A DNA stretch of 64,000 bases from the NCBI GenBank assembly GCA_948567375.1, contig OX419756.1, positions 52,590,333-52,654,332 on the forward strand, read 5' to 3'. The notes under the pieces are model-generated. The model did not search any database. It was not told the origin of the DNA and saw nothing but the letters and a program-made list of their open reading frames with translations. Source of the DNA: Lunularia cruciata. Its lineage: Eukaryota; Streptophyta; Marchantiopsida; Lunulariales; Lunulariaceae. The translations under genes were made by a program, and so were the position numbers. Below are positions 47,672-59,534 of this stretch, one piece after another. How positions within the stretch are numbered: position 1 is the first letter of the stretch; every line of letters starts with the position of its first letter.

Positions 47672-48113
47672 CATAAGTTCCAAGGACAAGAGAAATCCTA
47701 ATAGATACACAAAAGAAACACAAAGTGACATCTCTCAATACTCCGGTCTCCCAAAGGAGCACCATGTCTTTATTATATAACAAAGAGGATCCACCCAAAG
47801 AGAGTTACATATTTGGATCAAATATATGAATTGGTGACATGCCAACAAGTTCCACTTGAGATTAGTTGTATGGATTGGTGACATGTCAATCCTTGTCTTA
47901 TTTTGTTGGTCCAACAAGTTTAATATTTGGAGAATCTTCTTGTAGGAAGCTCTAAACAACATGGATGAGGTACTGTTGGAAAGCTCTTGATAAGACAAAC
48001 AAGAAGAAAAGAGGAGAGGGGAGGGGGGGGGGTGGGGTCATATATAATATTTCTTAAGATTTTACCAAGCCAATATCCACCTCTAGATAATCTATCAAGT
48101 TAATGGTATTACA
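47672..48113 (-). repeat. Family A LTR, right arm of an inverted pair
   Basis: Runs from CATAAGTTCCAAGG to GGTATTACA, the reverse complement of the family A LTR with an internal deletion. A G-run tract sits at 48018-48037. Confidence 0.8.
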
Positions 48114-48518
48114 AAGAATCATCCTTGAATTTATTGGCAATGCATTCAAATTGGTGTATGGTGCTTGCTATGTGTTGGGTTTGGAAAAGAATGCAACAAG
48201 GCAAACTCATTTGGTTGAGTTACAATGGTTGTGCAAGTGCTACCAGGCTGAATGTCACCTTGTGCGGATACCTTCAAGCCAAAGTCCTTCTCGTCCAAAC
48301 CATTTGCCTCTATGCACCTTTGGTCCCAAGTAAGTTTCCTGTATTCTTTCTTTACCCAAACTAAGTCATTTGGGTTGTTTGCTCAGGAATCACAACTTCA
48401 AAGAATGCACTATCTACAATTTTTCCTACCAAAATGGCCGAATAGACTAGTACTTCCTCATAAAAAGTTTTGCAGTTAATAAAAAACAATTAACACAAAA
48501 AGGTGTGCACCATAGAAC

Positions 48519-49356
48519 TACAAGAAGGTAAGTTGTTCAAGTTAGTGGAAGATAATTGCTCAACTTTTTCATTGGTTATAGAAAATAGCAATGATATTTG
48601 AGGTTAGGATACATATCAAAGTTGACTATCCATGTTCTAGAAAAGATAGTGGAGGAACTGAGACTAGATCCCAAAGGTTAACTCAAATTTTGCTATGGGT
48701 GTGTAGAAGGAAAGACACACAAGGTTCCAATTCCTAAGAAATCCTCAACTAGAGCCTTTGGTCTTTTGGATGTCATACACTTTGATGATGAGGGTACATG
48801 ATTGAGAAGTCATTGAGTGTAGTAGCCTACTAAATCTCTTTTGTGACTAATTATAGAAGAAATAATTTTATCCACCTCATGAAGAGCAAGATGAAGTACT
48901 ACAAAAATTCTTGAAGTTTGTAGCTATCGCTGAGTTGCAGGCCAAAAGGCAAGTCAAATGATTAAGAATAGATGTAGGTAAAGAGTATAGGAGTGAGGAA
49001 TTTCTATCTTTCTTATCAAGAAAATGAACTCTTCTTGATTGTACTACTAGCGATAATCTAGCATAGAATGGAGTTGTAAAAAGCTTGAAATGAAAATTGG
49101 TGGATAAGGCACTAGCAATGCTTCAACATGCAAAGTTAGAGAGGAAGTTTTGGTGTGCAACTATCACTATTGAAACTTTTTTAAGAAATATTAGTGGTAC
49201 TATTGCATTACAAGAGAAAACTTCTGAAGAATGTTGGAGTGGAAGGAGGCTTGATGTTTCTACAATAATAATTTTTGGTTGTCTTGCCTATGCTCATAAT
49301 CCTAAAGAGAAGGAGAAATTTTGCCAAGAAAGTAGAAAGGATGATCTTTTTAGGTT
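48519..49356 (+). pseudogene. C2 integrase
   Basis: Continues after the 4.5-kb insertion: KLFKLVEDN, then [21 protein letters not shown] and, from 49097, [36 protein letters not shown]. Many stops. It ends where D2 is inserted, inside the segment equivalent to FVGYEEGL of C1. Confidence 0.83.
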
Positions 49357-49686
49357 TGTCGTGCGTATATACATTGCTACACAACATACATCGCTGTCAA
49401 CATCATACACTATAGAAGCACAACTCACACATAAGTCATACATAGACTCTAAACTATACCCCCTGGACTCGAGCTAGCACTAAAACCCTAACGGTCCCGC
49501 TAATGGCACACTCGACGGTGCGAACGGTGCAAAGTGATGGTGGGCCCCACCGTGAAGTCAGTACCCCAAACACAAAATCTAACCGTCAAAAAGTAGTCTT
49601 TGAGAAACTGCTGAAATAACTCTAACTACTATCACTGGAACTCCAGTGTCCAAGCATCTAAACGCGGCACTACAAATGGCGTGACA
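49357..49686 (-). repeat. D2 left terminal unit, internally deleted
   Basis: 330 bp from TGTCG to TGACA, made of two blocks also present at 61288-61995 and at the two ends of the main unit. Two bases (AC) separate it from the next TATCGTGCG block. Confidence 0.75.
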
Positions 49687-49946
49687 ACTATCGTGCGTAT
49701 ATACATCGCTACACAACATCATACACTATAGAAGTACAACTCACACATAAGTCATACATAGACTCTAAAGTGCCACAATCGCTCTGCTAGCTGGCGGTTA
49801 GGTCCCTCTAACTCCAAATAGCCATCTACTCTAAGTATATGGTATACCCTCTAATGGGTAAAGATCAGGAGGCCGGGTGCTATGGAGCCCCATCGTTAGT
49901 CGCCTGTTTGCAATCTATACCATATAAAGAATGAACTAGCTATAGG

Positions 49947-51420
49947 TCAAGTACATCTAGGACATAATCACTGTCCTTGAGGAACCACCGTGAGGGAAGG
50001 AGTCATACATGCCATATGCCATCCTCTTGAACAGCTATCACACACTAACATAGTAGCAACTCCACCAAAAGAGCCACATAACATACACCTCAAGCCTGCA
50101 CGTACAAGTGCCAAGCTTGGGTCCATAGTACCATCAATGTTTGGAAGGTGGCATGGCGCACAATTGCGCACATGATCCTTCCAAACAACACCATCACGTC
50201 CTTCTAACACAAGGACTCTAGATGGCAAAACGTCACACACTCTCAAGATAGTGCGGCCTGTAGAAACATCAAGTGTCGTCGGTGCTGTCTACTGTAGATA
50301 TACATAGTTGCCTGGATGAAATCAATGGATTGAGGGTCTATAACCTCCTCCTTGAATGGTAGCATAGCATAAAGTATCTCTATGCTGAGCAATCACCAAG
50401 TTCTCAAAGGCCATCGGCATCACTCTCCAAAAGATCTCTGCCCGTTGAGAACATACGCTCATCCATACATCGGGGTCATCCAAGTCCAAAACTATCATAG
50501 CATCTTGACGAATGGCTACAGGTAAATCTGGATCTCATCCATAGAGTAGAAAGTATGGAGAGAAGGATGCTAAGGAGGCTTGCCGGCTGAACCAATAGCC
50601 CATGGCCAACCAAGGTAATTGGAGATCCCAATCTCCCAAGTGGCCTCTCTGCAAACCATACTTTCACAATCCTCTCTTCACCGTCTGAACCACTCTCTCT
50701 GCTAATCCATTTGCCTTAGGGTGATCTCGGGATGTAGCACGATGATCAATCAAAGCCTTGTCACACAAGACCTGAAACTCCCCCAAGAACTCTATACCCT
50801 GATCAGTCAAAACCTCAGCTGGTGCACCAAAATGACTAAGAACTCGATCCAAGACGAGTAAGTTGTCCCTTCACTAGACTTGTCTAGAAGTGCCACCAGC
50901 TCAAATCACTTAGAGAAGTGCTCCACCATCACCAAAACATACGGATGATGTCTCATAGTCAGCGGTAAAGGTCCGGCAAAGTCCAAACTCCAACGGTAAC
51001 CCAATCCCATGATAGGTAATGGGTGTAACTGTGGCATAGGAGCATTGAATGATGCTCTAACTCGGTCACAAACCACACATATGGCAACAAACTATTGTAC
51101 CTCGGTCTGCATACCGCGCCACCAATAATGACTCTGGAGTAAGCGATATGTATGCTTTACTCCAAAATGTCCTAGCTCCTCATGAGCATGACAGACCAAC
51201 TGTGGTCTCTGTGATGGAAGTGGTACTACTCGCACTCTACCATCCTCCAATACACGCAAAAGGTGTCTACCCTCCAATCAGAACTGTCTGGCTTGCTGAA
51301 GAACACGGTGTCGTACTTTCCTTTTTTCTCTCTGGGAACACACAAGGTGCCTAGCTGTGGAGACTACAGATCGGAGGCTAGAGGTAAACCGTAATGACTC
51401 GACAAAACACACATGTGACC
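49947..51420 (-). pseudogene. D2 integrase with C-terminal PHD finger
   Basis: 51277-51095 is the HHCC region (HAHEELGHFGVKHTYRLL). The first catalytic aspartate lies in SLDFAGPLPL (about 50.98 kb). After a shift near 50,860, LTDQGIEFLGEF and HPKANGLAERVV supply the second aspartate and the glutamate. A further frame disturbance lies at 50.48-50.66 kb. 50246-49968 carries integrase C-terminal sequence, then CMLCGSFGG, MLVCDSCSRGWHMAC and PSLTVVPQGQ. A TGA (49968-49970) stands where PHD fingers usually have tryptophan, and LCPRC follows in frame, completing C4-H-C3. The finger is thus broken by one stop. PHD fingers bind histone H3 tails, so a role in chromatin targeting, like a chromodomain, is inferred. 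Confidence 0.85.
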
Positions 51421-51691
51421 CTTATTGCCGGAACCCTCCTTTCTCATGACTAATATTCTTGCTATCGGGATGGATAGTACCGGGCAACCTGACCTGTCAT
51501 CACAACACGCACTCCTGGTCTGCCGGTCATCACTTCCAACATAACCAAGGAGAAATACACATCACTCCAAGAAGGAAATAATTTGAGCGCAACGCCCGCA
51601 CACCAATCCAAGCCAACTGGGCATACAAACAGGCATACAAGTACAGAGAGGATCCAATCATAAGAAAAATGCAACAACTCTCTGTACTTTT

Positions 51692-53055
51692 TGTCGGGGA
51701 AGAGCTTCAGAGCCTTTGTGCTCTGTCATCAAGCTCATTCCAACCTGTACTCCAAGCCTCCTCCCATTTGTACTTCAAATCTTAACAAATTCCTACTTCA
51801 TGTGGGGATTTTCTATGTCTTTTTGATGGGGAAAAATCTACACAGCTCATATGCAATTAACTATTTCTATATAGTTTGGATTCAAGTGATCTAGGATTCA
51901 ATGGAAAGCCTGTAAGATAAGCTTTCCAATGATATAAAATACACTTCAATCAGATCACTACAACTCTCCTGAAAATCTCTCAAAGTTGGCCAGGGTTTTT
52001 TTTGACTTCACCCTAATTTCGAAATCTTCTTTTTAGGGTTTGCTCTTGGTTCTTGGCAAATTTTCCCTAAATTTCTGATTCAGAAATACACTTGATCCTC
52101 ACAAACAATCTGGCAACCTGAAACTCTCAGTCATAGTCACAAGACATGAGACTTGATATCCAATCAAGATGAAAGGAAAATTTGCTCTATCGAGCTTATG
52201 ACAGTATTTTCAGCAGGATGTTTTGCATCAGATCTCACTCTGCACAGATCTAGAACCACCCAAATTTTCCACAATAGCTAGTTGTGTTTTTGTCTAACCT
52301 CTTGCAAATTTTTGTAGCCTAATCCAACTCCAGTCTTTAGATGTGGATCAATTGTTGAGCTGGGCTAACTTGTGAGCTCTACAGACCCAAGTATACTTGA
52401 TCCAAGATCCTGATTTCTCTATTTGAAGAATTCACATGAAACTTTCACACAGAGGAGTTAAACCTATCCATAAATAACTATGGAAATTTTCATGAGGAAA
52501 TTCGAACTGCAACTTGGGGAGTGACCAAAACATCCAAACCTGATCATTAGCTCTTCTCCAACACCTTACATCCCATAAGTTTCAACTTCAATCAATTGGA
52601 TCTGATTTGAGATTGACCCAAAACTGGAATTTATTTTGCTCAGTACTGTAGGAATATTGCCTACTATCCAATTCCATTGACAGATAAATGAAAAGGTCTC
52701 AAGAAACTCCCTCAATTGACTACTTTGTGATCCTGGGTATGAATTTAACCCCCCTTCACTCAATTGATCATATCCCCCTCATAATCAACTCAAATCGAGT
52801 GATTTCTATCTGAAAATTGTAGCCTGTTGTCTTCTCCTTCCAACCATTTCCTCCATTCCTTGAATGCCCTCCCTGAACTCCCTAGATGGTCAAAAAACTC
52901 CCGACTTTCCCTTTGAGACCCAAGTTCTTGCACATTTGTCTTTTACTCTTTTTACTTTTTGACAAATGGACCCCACAACTCCACCTTGAAGCTTATGAGC
53001 AAAATTTTAGGCATTCCCCAACTTTAGAAGGACATAAATTGTCAAGTCCCAGACA
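51692..53055 (-). repeat. LTR-like segment (TGTC...GACA) inside D2
   Basis: 1,364 bp, plus-strand TGTCGGGGAAG to GTCCCAGACA. The adjoining 51.47-51.69 kb resembles the D2 leader at 59.63-59.90 kb, for example the shared GGATCC and CACGCACTC-type blocks in the same order. So an LTR plus leader of a related element sits between the RNase H and integrase parts. Its length is close to the 1.39 kb proposed for the D2 LTR. Confidence 0.6.
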
Positions 53056-53134
53056 TTCTCATAAGTAAGCACCGGAAGGACGATAGGATCTGGGTTTCCC
53101 ATCACTGACTCCACAAACACTACCCCAAAATGCG

Positions 53135-55540
53135 CTACCAACCAATCCCGTAAGTCGTCATGGTGTAAAATCTGAAATCTGATGAGAAAAGGATTCGGGA
53201 GTGGCAGATTGGGAGCATGAGACATCTCATGCTTGAATGCTTCCTCCGATGCTCTAACACTTGCTCTTTGCTACAACTCTCTCCCAACTTCCTTCTCTCC
53301 TCGAGACTTTCCAAACTAAAACACACCCGTCTCTCTACTCGCCTTCATCTTTATTCATCAGAGCCCTCAAACATGATAAGATTGTAACCCACATGGCCAA
53401 TCACATACATGTACATAGATGACTCACATGGCAACATCTCATCTGTCGGTACTAGCATGCAACCTACCCCACTAACATGGAAATAAACTTTGATAAGTCA
53501 CTTTTTACGGGCTACGCAAAGCACAACACGACAACGGTCTCCCTCTTTGGCCCCATCTGTGCTACCCACAACACGAGTGCAAAGATAGTCCATCACTAAG
53601 ACATCATCATGAATGTCTCGCTGAACTGTACCAATATCTTCACTCTTTGGATCTGTGACCTCAATAACTCCTCCTGTATGTGCTGAGAGAGATACCACCA
53701 AAGCCTCTACAAATATACACAGAAAGGCCGATGCATGCCAACCTGGCACCATCTCCTCATCCGTCTCACCATGCCAACGTGCTATGGTCTGATCCTACTG
53801 ACTGGGACATGGGTTTCTACTCAACCCATCTGCATCACGGTTCACCACTCTAGGTCTGTGAACAACTGTGAAATCATACTCTTGTAAAATCAGAGCCCAT
53901 CATGCAAGCTTCCCTGAAAGCTTGTTGGACTCCATCAACCACTTTAGTGGCTGATGATCAATGATGAGAGTGAAGGGGTTACCAAATAGGTAACATCGGA
54001 AATGTGCTACTGCCCAAACTGCTGCCAAACACTCTCTCTCATATGAACTATACTTCACCTCCGCTGAATTGTTGGAGCGACTAGCATAGGCCACCACAAA
54101 CTCCTTCTCCTCATCATCATGCTGGGTGAGCACCGCTCCAAGCCCCAACATACTCCAATCAGTGTGAACCTGAAATGGTTGTCCCCTGATCGGTCTCCTC
54201 AAAATAGGAGCAGATATCAACCTCTCCTTGAGCTCTACAAAAGCTCTCTCCTGCTCATCTCTCCAACACCACTCCTGTGTAAGCTTGGTCAGCTTCGTCA
54301 AGGCCTTGGCAATGGCACTAAATCCTCTAACATAGCGGTGATAGAAGTTTTCTAACGCAAGGAATGCTCGCACTCTGCTCACATCCGTAGGCCGAGGAAT
54401 ATGTGCAATAGCCTCCACCTTGGTCTGCTGAACACCAAGGCTTCTGGGGTAGATAGTGTGACCCAAATACTCAACCTACTCATGGAAGAACCTACACTTC
54501 CTAGGATGTAATTTGAGTCCATGAGATCTCAACCTCTCAAACACTTCCAACAATTGTCTCTCATGCTCCTCCACAATAGTGCTATAAATCAAAATGTCAT
54601 CAATATAACATCGAGCAAAATCCAATCCAGCTAGGATCCTATCCATGACCCTCTGGAACTCAGTAGGAGCGTTCTTTAACCCAAATAGTAAGAACCTCCA
54701 CTGATATAACACATCCTTGCCGTGAGGATCAATAGCCCAAAATGCTATCTTGGACTTATCCTCCTCCCTGATCGGCAACTGATGATATCCCGCTTGAAGA
54801 TCCAAAGTATTGAAGATCTTTGCATGCCTAATTGCATCAAAAATCTCCTTAGGTGTAGGCATAGCATACCGATCAGCCCTGGTCTGTCGGTTGATAGGAC
54901 GGTAATCTCCACACATCTGCCTATATGTATAGTTGCCATGCATATCCTTCTTGGCTGGCATCACTATCGCTGATGCATACTCTCCATGTGAAATCTTCAC
55001 CAAACCAACCTCAAAAAGGTCACTACTCCGGCTCTGAATCAATGTCCTCTCCATCTCACTATATCGATAAGGACATCGGAAAATTGGTGTGTCGCTAGTC
55101 AACTCAATCTGTATACCCGGTCCCTTCAGAGTACCCAAATCCTTCATATTGAAGGCAAAACAACTCGTGTGACTCCTCATGAACCTCCAAACCCTCCGTC
55201 TTTCCTCTCCAATAAGCTTGGGTCCAAGATCTGGCTCCCAAGTATCCTCTGTAACCGTAGTAGGAGTGGAAGATGTACTGACTGGCTGCTACATTGGGCC
55301 CTTGGGAGCAATAAAGTCATGCTCCCGACCACTAGAGGTCCCAACCTTTGTGTGAAAAACTCCTTCCACTCTGGCTGCAAGCTCCACACGTCCTCTAGTT
55401 GCATCCCATGTGGACCAAGGGTGTAATCCAAGTAGCCCACGCTCACCTGGATGGACTCCAAGTAGACCACTCTCCCTAGTAGCTATTGGATGTGTCCCAA
55501 GAATACCATGTCCACTCGGTCCATCGCCCCCAGCATGTGC
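53135..55540 (-). pseudogene. D2 reverse transcriptase and RNase H
   Basis: 55180-54476: KISHGEYASAIVMPAKKD, CGDYRPINRQTRADRYAMP, FNTLDLQAGYHQLPI, FLLFGLKNAPTEFQRVMD and CYIDDILIYS (catalytic, about 54596-54607). 54466-53900: the thumb (EYLGHTIYP) and RNase H with VHTDWSMLGLGAVL, SYERECLAAVWAVAHFRCYL and IDHQPLKWLM. The same frame runs on to about 53135 as an unassigned spacer. The lesions are single stops, for instance between the two long stretches near 54,470. All polymerase motifs are preserved. Confidence 0.92.
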
Positions 55541-55813
55541 CTAAATCATCTCGATAGGCATAGGGCTCACAAGTGTCCGAGTGGTGATGCCTATCAAGCG
55601 CATCCTACACTGCTCTACCAAGCCAAGGCTCACAATCCACGTCAAACAGTTCAAGTCCATACCTTGATCTAACACCTGACGCATGGATGCCTCTGACACT
55701 ACTGGAACAGCGGTACTACCGGTGCAAAAACCCATTGCCCGCTCTCTCTTATCAGCATTGGGCTCCACCAACTGTTGTAACTGTGAGTCCCAAACAAGTC
55801 CAAGTCCTCCCTC

Positions 55814-56689
55814 TCAAAAAGCATGAGAGCCTAGGAAACTCATGAGTGTGGGAAATGCGGCTCTAGGCTGTCCAACTAGGTTCACCATTGCCATAGGTGA
55901 CCTATCAGCCACTACCACTATCTGAGATTGACGCCCAACATCCAAGATATCATCAACAAGAATGTGGTCCAGTTGTTGAATCCCATCATAAGCACGCTGT
56001 AGAACCTCTCTGGGTAAGAGGTTTGTCCACCAAAGACAAAGACGATGAGCCCGTGATCCCACTCTGGCTGCATCTAACAATACAGTAGGTCCCATCCAAG
56101 AATGAACCTAATGTGTACTCGCCACCACTTTGGTGCGAGAATCACCCATCAAAGGAATGTTCTCCAAAAGGTAAGTTGGAGAAATAGATTGATGAACCTG
56201 GAGATGTCGTAATATCCGTAACATCTCCCAAAACACACCAGAACAAGGATCCTGAAGACCCAAACCGCAGCCCGCACGTATATGTCCCTAACATGGCCAT
56301 CCAAAAATCACCAAGTGAATAGGCCCATGTCTCTCTAGGTCATGCGCCCCCAGTAAGAAAATGTCTCCTAGTAAGGCCTTTTGGTAACCTTTGACTGTTG
56401 ACATCGGTAATAACTCTGGATATCGATAGGCCAAGTGTGCCATATGATGTAGAGAGACTCGCCTAGCAATCTTATCTCTCTCTATATACAAGTACCTCTG
56501 TACTCGTATACCCGCTTGTAACACCGCAGCTAGTCCGGTGCTGATCCCACCAAATAACTCCAATAGGCATATCCCCACTACTGGATACTGCCAAGCAATG
56601 AGTGTGGTATCCAGAGGGGTCAAAGCAATCGCCTCTAGAGGCTCATCCTCACACTCATCTCCTGATGGTACGAAGGCTCCACTCCAAGC
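55814..56689 (-). pseudogene. D2 DNA (cytosine-5) methyltransferase, DNMT3-like
   Basis: This domain would transfer a methyl group from S-adenosylmethionine to C5 of cytosine. Motif I is LLELFGGISTGLAAVLQAGI (about 56,530-56,566), the SAM-binding loop. LVIFGWPC at 56,291-56,314 is the catalytic proline-cysteine loop of motif IV, followed by a TAG stop (56288-56290) at the next codon. In frame after it come GLGLQDPCSGVFWEMLRIL and ENIP (56153-56164; motif VI). AHRLCLWWTNL (about 56,015-56,047) corresponds to motif VIII, with the second arginine changed to cysteine. LFxGIxTGL and AHRxxxxWxNL favour the DNMT3/DRM side over DNMT1. No separate gene structure exists: the domain lies in the polyprotein frame between protease and reverse transcriptase. 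At least two stops inactivate it. Confidence 0.87.
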
Positions 56690-57853
56690 CTACTGCACCA
56701 ACTGATCTGCATGTTGTTGCAATGCCTCCTCTAAACTCCACAATGGAACATCCAAAGTGGATGGAACAATCCCACTCGTACTCCAAAGCCGAGTGATCTC
56801 CTCTGGTACTGGAGTATCCTCTGCATGGGCGTTCCCCTCCAACAAGTCACCAGGCCAAGTAATTGCACCACTGAAAGCTAAAACTGATGCTACCATGGTC
56901 CCAGACTGTAGTGAGCCAAGACTGCCACTACTGAAGCGTACTGGTAGGCGACATACCCGTCCCTCACCAGACTGCCAACCAGGTCTCTAAGAGGCTATCT
57001 CCTCCCAATAGTCAATGTTGAAAACCATGAAGCATAACACTGCTCCTCCAACTAGCACATCATATGACTCATCTATCATCGCAATAGCCTGAGCTCTCAC
57101 CACCGAGCTATCAGTCGGATGACCAGGCTGAACCTGGACAACAAGCTCCCCACGTGTGATGTACTGTGTCGAACCACCACCTAGAGATGTCTGGATCTGA
57201 AATGGACACCTCTCCACATCGGTCTTCCGTAACTCCAGACCGACAACTACAACCTTCTCCAACATAAGAGGCTGCACACCAGAGTGTAACAAGACTCTTT
57301 GTGGTGTATACACCTTCCATGAAGGTCCCACCAAACAAAAAATCCCCCTCTGGTTATCCAATAGGACAACACTAGGTGTAAACTGTGCTCTCTCAAAGGC
57401 CGGTCTAGCTGGCAACTCCTCCAGTCTAGCTGCTGCTGCCTGCCATAAACCATTGGTCGCTGAACGGATCCCATGCTCCTCAACCAAGTCATCTCTACTA
57501 CCAACCACCTTTGCTCTACTAGTAGGAACTGCACCATCCCTACTCTCACACAACGTGGCAGCCAACCGGAACACTGGGGCTGGATCAACTCCCAATGTAA
57601 ACATGTCACTAGCTGAAAACAAAGGATGCCGCATAATCAACTGAGCCGCCCTCAACATCATGCTAGACTCAGTCTGTGTAGTAGCAAGTGGCTGACTAGT
57701 AGGTAGTCCATCATGTACTCCATCACCACCTACCACACCTACACTAGGACGTCTAGGAACCACGGATGTTGTCTGCAATGCCTCAAATAGCGTGAAAGAC
57801 TGGAGAAGTCTAACCTGTCTCCCAACCTCTCCTCTCTGTGGGTCCAACTCCAC
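56690..57853 (-). pseudogene. D2 protease region
   Basis: 288 open codons (57853-56987), then a stop and further open frame to 56690. RVLLHSGVQPLML at about 57,275-57,300 corresponds to the retropepsin active site, with the catalytic aspartate replaced by histidine. YDVLVGGAVL later fits the second conserved strand. The segment between zinc knuckles and active site (about 180 residues) has no recognised domain. Confidence 0.7.
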
Positions 57854-59534
57854 TTATGCTTCTCTAGGCTTTGGAGCACGTACTGCACTCCTAGTCACTG
57901 CTGCACATGCATCCACCTGTGCTGCTCCACACATGAAGTCCAAAGCATCTCTATCACCAACATATGAGGTGGAAGCCTCAACACCCGAATTTGATCTCCT
58001 ATGAGCAATAGCCATACTAGCCAATCTCTGCTCTAACTGCTCAATCCGAGTAGCCATAGCGGTGTCAGAAGTAAGGGCAGGTACTGCACCCCTACTAGGT
58101 GTAGATCCTCTACCACCACCTCTACCACCACCTCTACCACCTCGTCCTCCATGAATTGGAGCTCCTCTACCACCTACCATAACAGCCCTACCACTCCGTA
58201 ACTCCGGGTGTAGGTCAAAACACCGGTCACTAGTGTGACCAAATCTATGGCAGTGCTCACACTGCCTCTGTGCTGGCTGTGATGCACCAGAGGTATCATG
58301 TCCGCTGCCATGAGTACACTCTCTCCTATGGTGAGGTCCACCACAAGTCCAACAAGCAACACCACCACTCACTGGCTGCTACTGACCTGAAAATGAGGGT
58401 AAGGGTCTAACTCCACTAGGCCCTCCACTCACTCCATGGGATCTGGGCTGTCCACCCTGTCCTCAAAAACCAACTGGGCGTGGTGCACTTTGCTGCACTC
58501 TAGAAGAAGTCACAGCCGTGGATGAGGTCTCCCTACCAAATCTAGATGTCACCACTCTCTCCTCCACCATATTGAGCTCAATACGCTCAGCCAAACCAAA
58601 GACTACTGCCAAAGTGGGCAAAGTAGCCTGCAACAACGTAGCATCACGAACTCTTTGTCACAACTCCCTGTCCAGTATCCCATACCAAAAATGGACTGCT
58701 TGGGCCTCAGTAACTCCCTGACTGAAATTGATCAGCCGCCTCATGCGAGTGTATGCCTCACGTAGGCTCTCTCCAGCCTTCCGCTAGAACTCCTACAAGC
58801 TCCTTAGCTTGTCAGTCCGCACTCCTTGGTAGTTCTGCCTCAAACATATGAAGAACTCCACCATGGGGTTAAACCCTGGTACCACACCACCTCCTACAGC
58901 GGTACCTCCACTCGTAGTAGAACTATCTCCAGCTAGTGCACCTCCACTAGCTCCACCAACACTACTCAAGCTAGAACTTGTAGGTACAGCCAATCTACTC
59001 ATGGCCACCGAATTTGAAGTGATAGAGACATAGTTTGGAGACCAATACTGTCTCCATAACTCGATCTCCTCCAAAATGAGCTCTCCTGAACTCATGGTAG
59101 TCATCCATTGGTGGACCCTCCAAGTGCTGAAACAACCCCTTCCATGCCATGAAGGGTGTGAACAAAGTTGGGTTCCGCATCTACTGCAGATCACACCAAC
59201 TATCAAACTCCTGGATGAAGTCATCCAACTCAATGGTACCCACTGTATCAGAGTAACGCATAGGGCCTTTGGAAGCCCCATAAATCTCGTCCATGTCCCA
59301 CAACAACGGTGCGGACACACCAAGTGCACTCTCAACTGAATCAGCTCCTATGTCGAACTCCAACTTAGAGTCAATCTCCTCCCTCATTGGGACCTGAGAT
59401 ACAAGCTTATATCGAGCACCACTCCAAGTAAACCCACTACGTACTACAGGGCTAACTCCTTTGGAATCTCCAAAACACTCCATCGTGACAAAGTAACCAC
59501 AACAGCAAACCCAAACCACCAATTGCAACCGCAA
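57854..59534 (-). pseudogene. D2 gag with two zinc knuckles
   Basis: 59534-59070 carries the start (DFIQEFDSWCDL, FMAWKGLFQHLEG), then a shift near 59,065 to the frame used by the rest of the polyprotein. FFICLRQNYQGVRTDKL, REAYTRMRRLI and AVVFGLAERIELN are capsid-like. 58372-57854 holds CWTCGGPHHRREC and CEHCHRFGHTSDRC (CX2CX4HX4C), then a Gly/Arg-rich stretch (RGGRGGGRGGGRG) likely to bind RNA. At least five stops lie between 58.8 and 58.37 kb. Confidence 0.83.

Larger units (their letters stand above)
44006..48513. mobile_element. 4.5-kb insertion of unknown type in C2
   Basis: C2 reads ...GGTATGGAGCT up to 44005 and continues ACAAGAAGG at 48519. Flanks GAGCT and GAACT are a possible 5-bp duplication with one mismatch. 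The insertion starts TGTAACAACC and ends GTGCACCATA, but no long terminal repeats were found by eye. It contains a decayed minus-strand stretch rich in Glu and Lys (about 45.2-46.6 kb) and a pair of inverted family A LTRs (47067-48113). Confidence 0.55.
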
